Origin: Euzebyella marina
GTDB taxonomy: Bacteria > Bacteroidota > Bacteroidia > Flavobacteriales > Flavobacteriaceae
NCBI RefSeq assembly: GCF_014855515.1
Contig: NZ_JACYFK010000005.1
Span: 62,001-126,000, forward strand
Direction: 5' to 3'
Length of the DNA: 64,000 nucleotides
Positions 63,465 through 64,000 of the stretch are shown piece after piece. Positions within the stretch are counted from its first letter, which is position 1; each line of letters begins with the position of its first letter. The notes under the pieces were generated by a model, which saw only the letters and a list, made by a program, of their open reading frames with translations, was not told where the DNA came from and made no database searches. The position numbers were made by a program, and so were the translations under genes.

Positions 63465-64000
63465 TTAAATTATCACGCCAAGCCCCTTAAGCTTTCCTGC
63501 CAAATTTTCGTAGCCACGACCTATTTGCCATGCGTTTTGAATAATGGTCTCCCCATCTGCTGTTAATCCTGCCAACAATAAAGATATTCCAGCACGTAAG
63601 TCTAGAGCAGTGACCTTCGCACCACTTAATGGGATTCCTCCTTTGATTTTTAAAAGGTCACCTATAACCTCAAATTGCATTCCCATTTTTGATAATTCTT
63701 CTGCGTAACCATATCTTCCGGGAAAACGTAAATCCACAATTTTTGAGATTCCGTTAGACATTGCTCCATAAACAGCAAAAAGAGGCTGCATGTCAGAATT
63801 TATACCTGGATATGGTCCGGTGCTTATTTCAATAGGAAATGCTTCTCCTCCTTTGACTATTAAACTTGATTCTCCTCTAAAAAACTTCATACCACTTTCT
63901 CTTAAATAAATAAGAGGAACTTCTAAATGTTCAAAAGGAAAATTCCTTATTTCAACCTCACCTTTGGTTATTACCGCCCCAATTGCCCAAGTCAATGCCT
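63465..64000 (-). CDS. MurA/EPSP-synthase-family enolpyruvyl transferase, C-terminal part (5' end outside window)
   Basis: The frame is open to the right edge, so about 178 C-terminal residues are visible, from about residue 240 of a normal 420-430 residue MurA. Motifs match MurA: LTWAIGAVITKGEVEI, INSDMQPLFAVYGAMSNG, RFPGRYGYAEELSKMG, LDLRAGISLLLAGLTADGET and GRGYENLAGKLKGLG. In MurA the FENRF loop is typical; here the region reads LRFPGRYGY, a difference that suggests a specialised paralogue. It lies in the capsule group 7 bp before the acetyltransferase gene, so it may add enolpyruvyl to a capsule sugar nucleotide rather than serve in cell-wall synthesis. Confidence 0.85.
   Translation of the reverse strand, partial: ALTWAIGAVITKGEVEIRNFPFEHLEVPLIYLRESGMKFFRGESSLIVKGGEAFPIEISTGPYPGINSDMQPLFAVYGAMSNGISKIVDLRFPGRYGYAEELSKMGMQFEVIGDLLKIKGGIPLSGAKVTALDLRAGISLLLAGLTADGETIIQNAWQIGRGYENLAGKLKGLGVII

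Overview
The window looks like chromosome of a marine Flavobacteriaceae-type Bacteroidota (a Zobellia/Maribacter/Arenibacter-like genome is a reasonable guess; the genus is not proven). The evidence is AT-rich DNA, a TonB receptor with an N-terminal carboxypeptidase-regulatory-like domain, a type IX secretion (T9SS) sorting domain on a giant secreted protein, lipoproteins with acidic Lys-Asp/Glu surface-export signals after the lipid Cys, PKD-rich secreted proteins, and few Shine-Dalgarno sequences. No rRNA, tRNA, CRISPR array, phage or intact insertion sequence was seen.

Layout. (1) 1-4947, minus: a sugar-catabolic operon led by a DeoR regulator, then a fucose-isomerase-like protein, a transketolase split into two subunits and a secreted DUF1593 nucleoside-hydrolase-like protein cut by the left edge. 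(2) 5106-6197: a lone membrane class III nucleotide cyclase. (3) 6218-12505, minus: a six-gene operon TolC - MacA-like adaptor - ABC ATPase - MacB-like permease - LytS-type kinase - LytTR regulator. (4) 12737-15818, plus: an NtrC-type two-component pair and a small secreted protein. (5) 15982-18491, plus: ApbE flavin transferase - DUF4266 lipoprotein - DUF3570 protein.

(6) 18495-34026: the most striking region, a compact nonribosomal peptide cluster fused to metal-handling genes. The minus-strand operon holds HupE/UreJ-like membrane protein, NRPS C-A, NRPS (rest of A)-PCP-TE and Sfp-type PPTase. The plus-strand side holds a stand-alone A domain, a carrier protein, NRPS C-A-PCP, a His-rich membrane protein and a TonB receptor, closed by a strong terminator. 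The second NRPS has a complete PP-loop ATP-pyrophosphatase (N-acetyl-sugar amidotransferase/TtuA-like, Cys-rich) inserted inside the C-terminal part of its adenylation domain, which by eye carries an asparagine specificity code. The other NRPS is split into two reading frames at the same loop, with a possible -1 frameshift heptamer, and its thioesterase seems to have a Cys nucleophile. My working inference is a small metallophore-like peptide made by three modules, modified on the assembly line and recovered through the TonB receptor.

(7) 34145-64000: a capsule/exopolysaccharide locus. It has a CpsB-type PHP phosphatase, a 1896-residue T9SS mosaic protein, Wzc kinase, Wza export protein, FlaA1/PglF-like dehydratase, DegT aminotransferase, UDP-xylose synthase, UDP-glucose dehydrogenase, UDP-glucuronate 4-epimerase and a TviC/TviB-like pair. 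It also has two paralogous surface lipoproteins with an uncharacterised toroid-like domain, a glycosyltransferase, a Wzx flippase, an acetyltransferase and a partial MurA-like gene at the right edge. Together these genes point to an acidic polymer rich in uronic acids with amino-deoxy sugars. Polymerase and initiating transferase were not found and may lie to the right.
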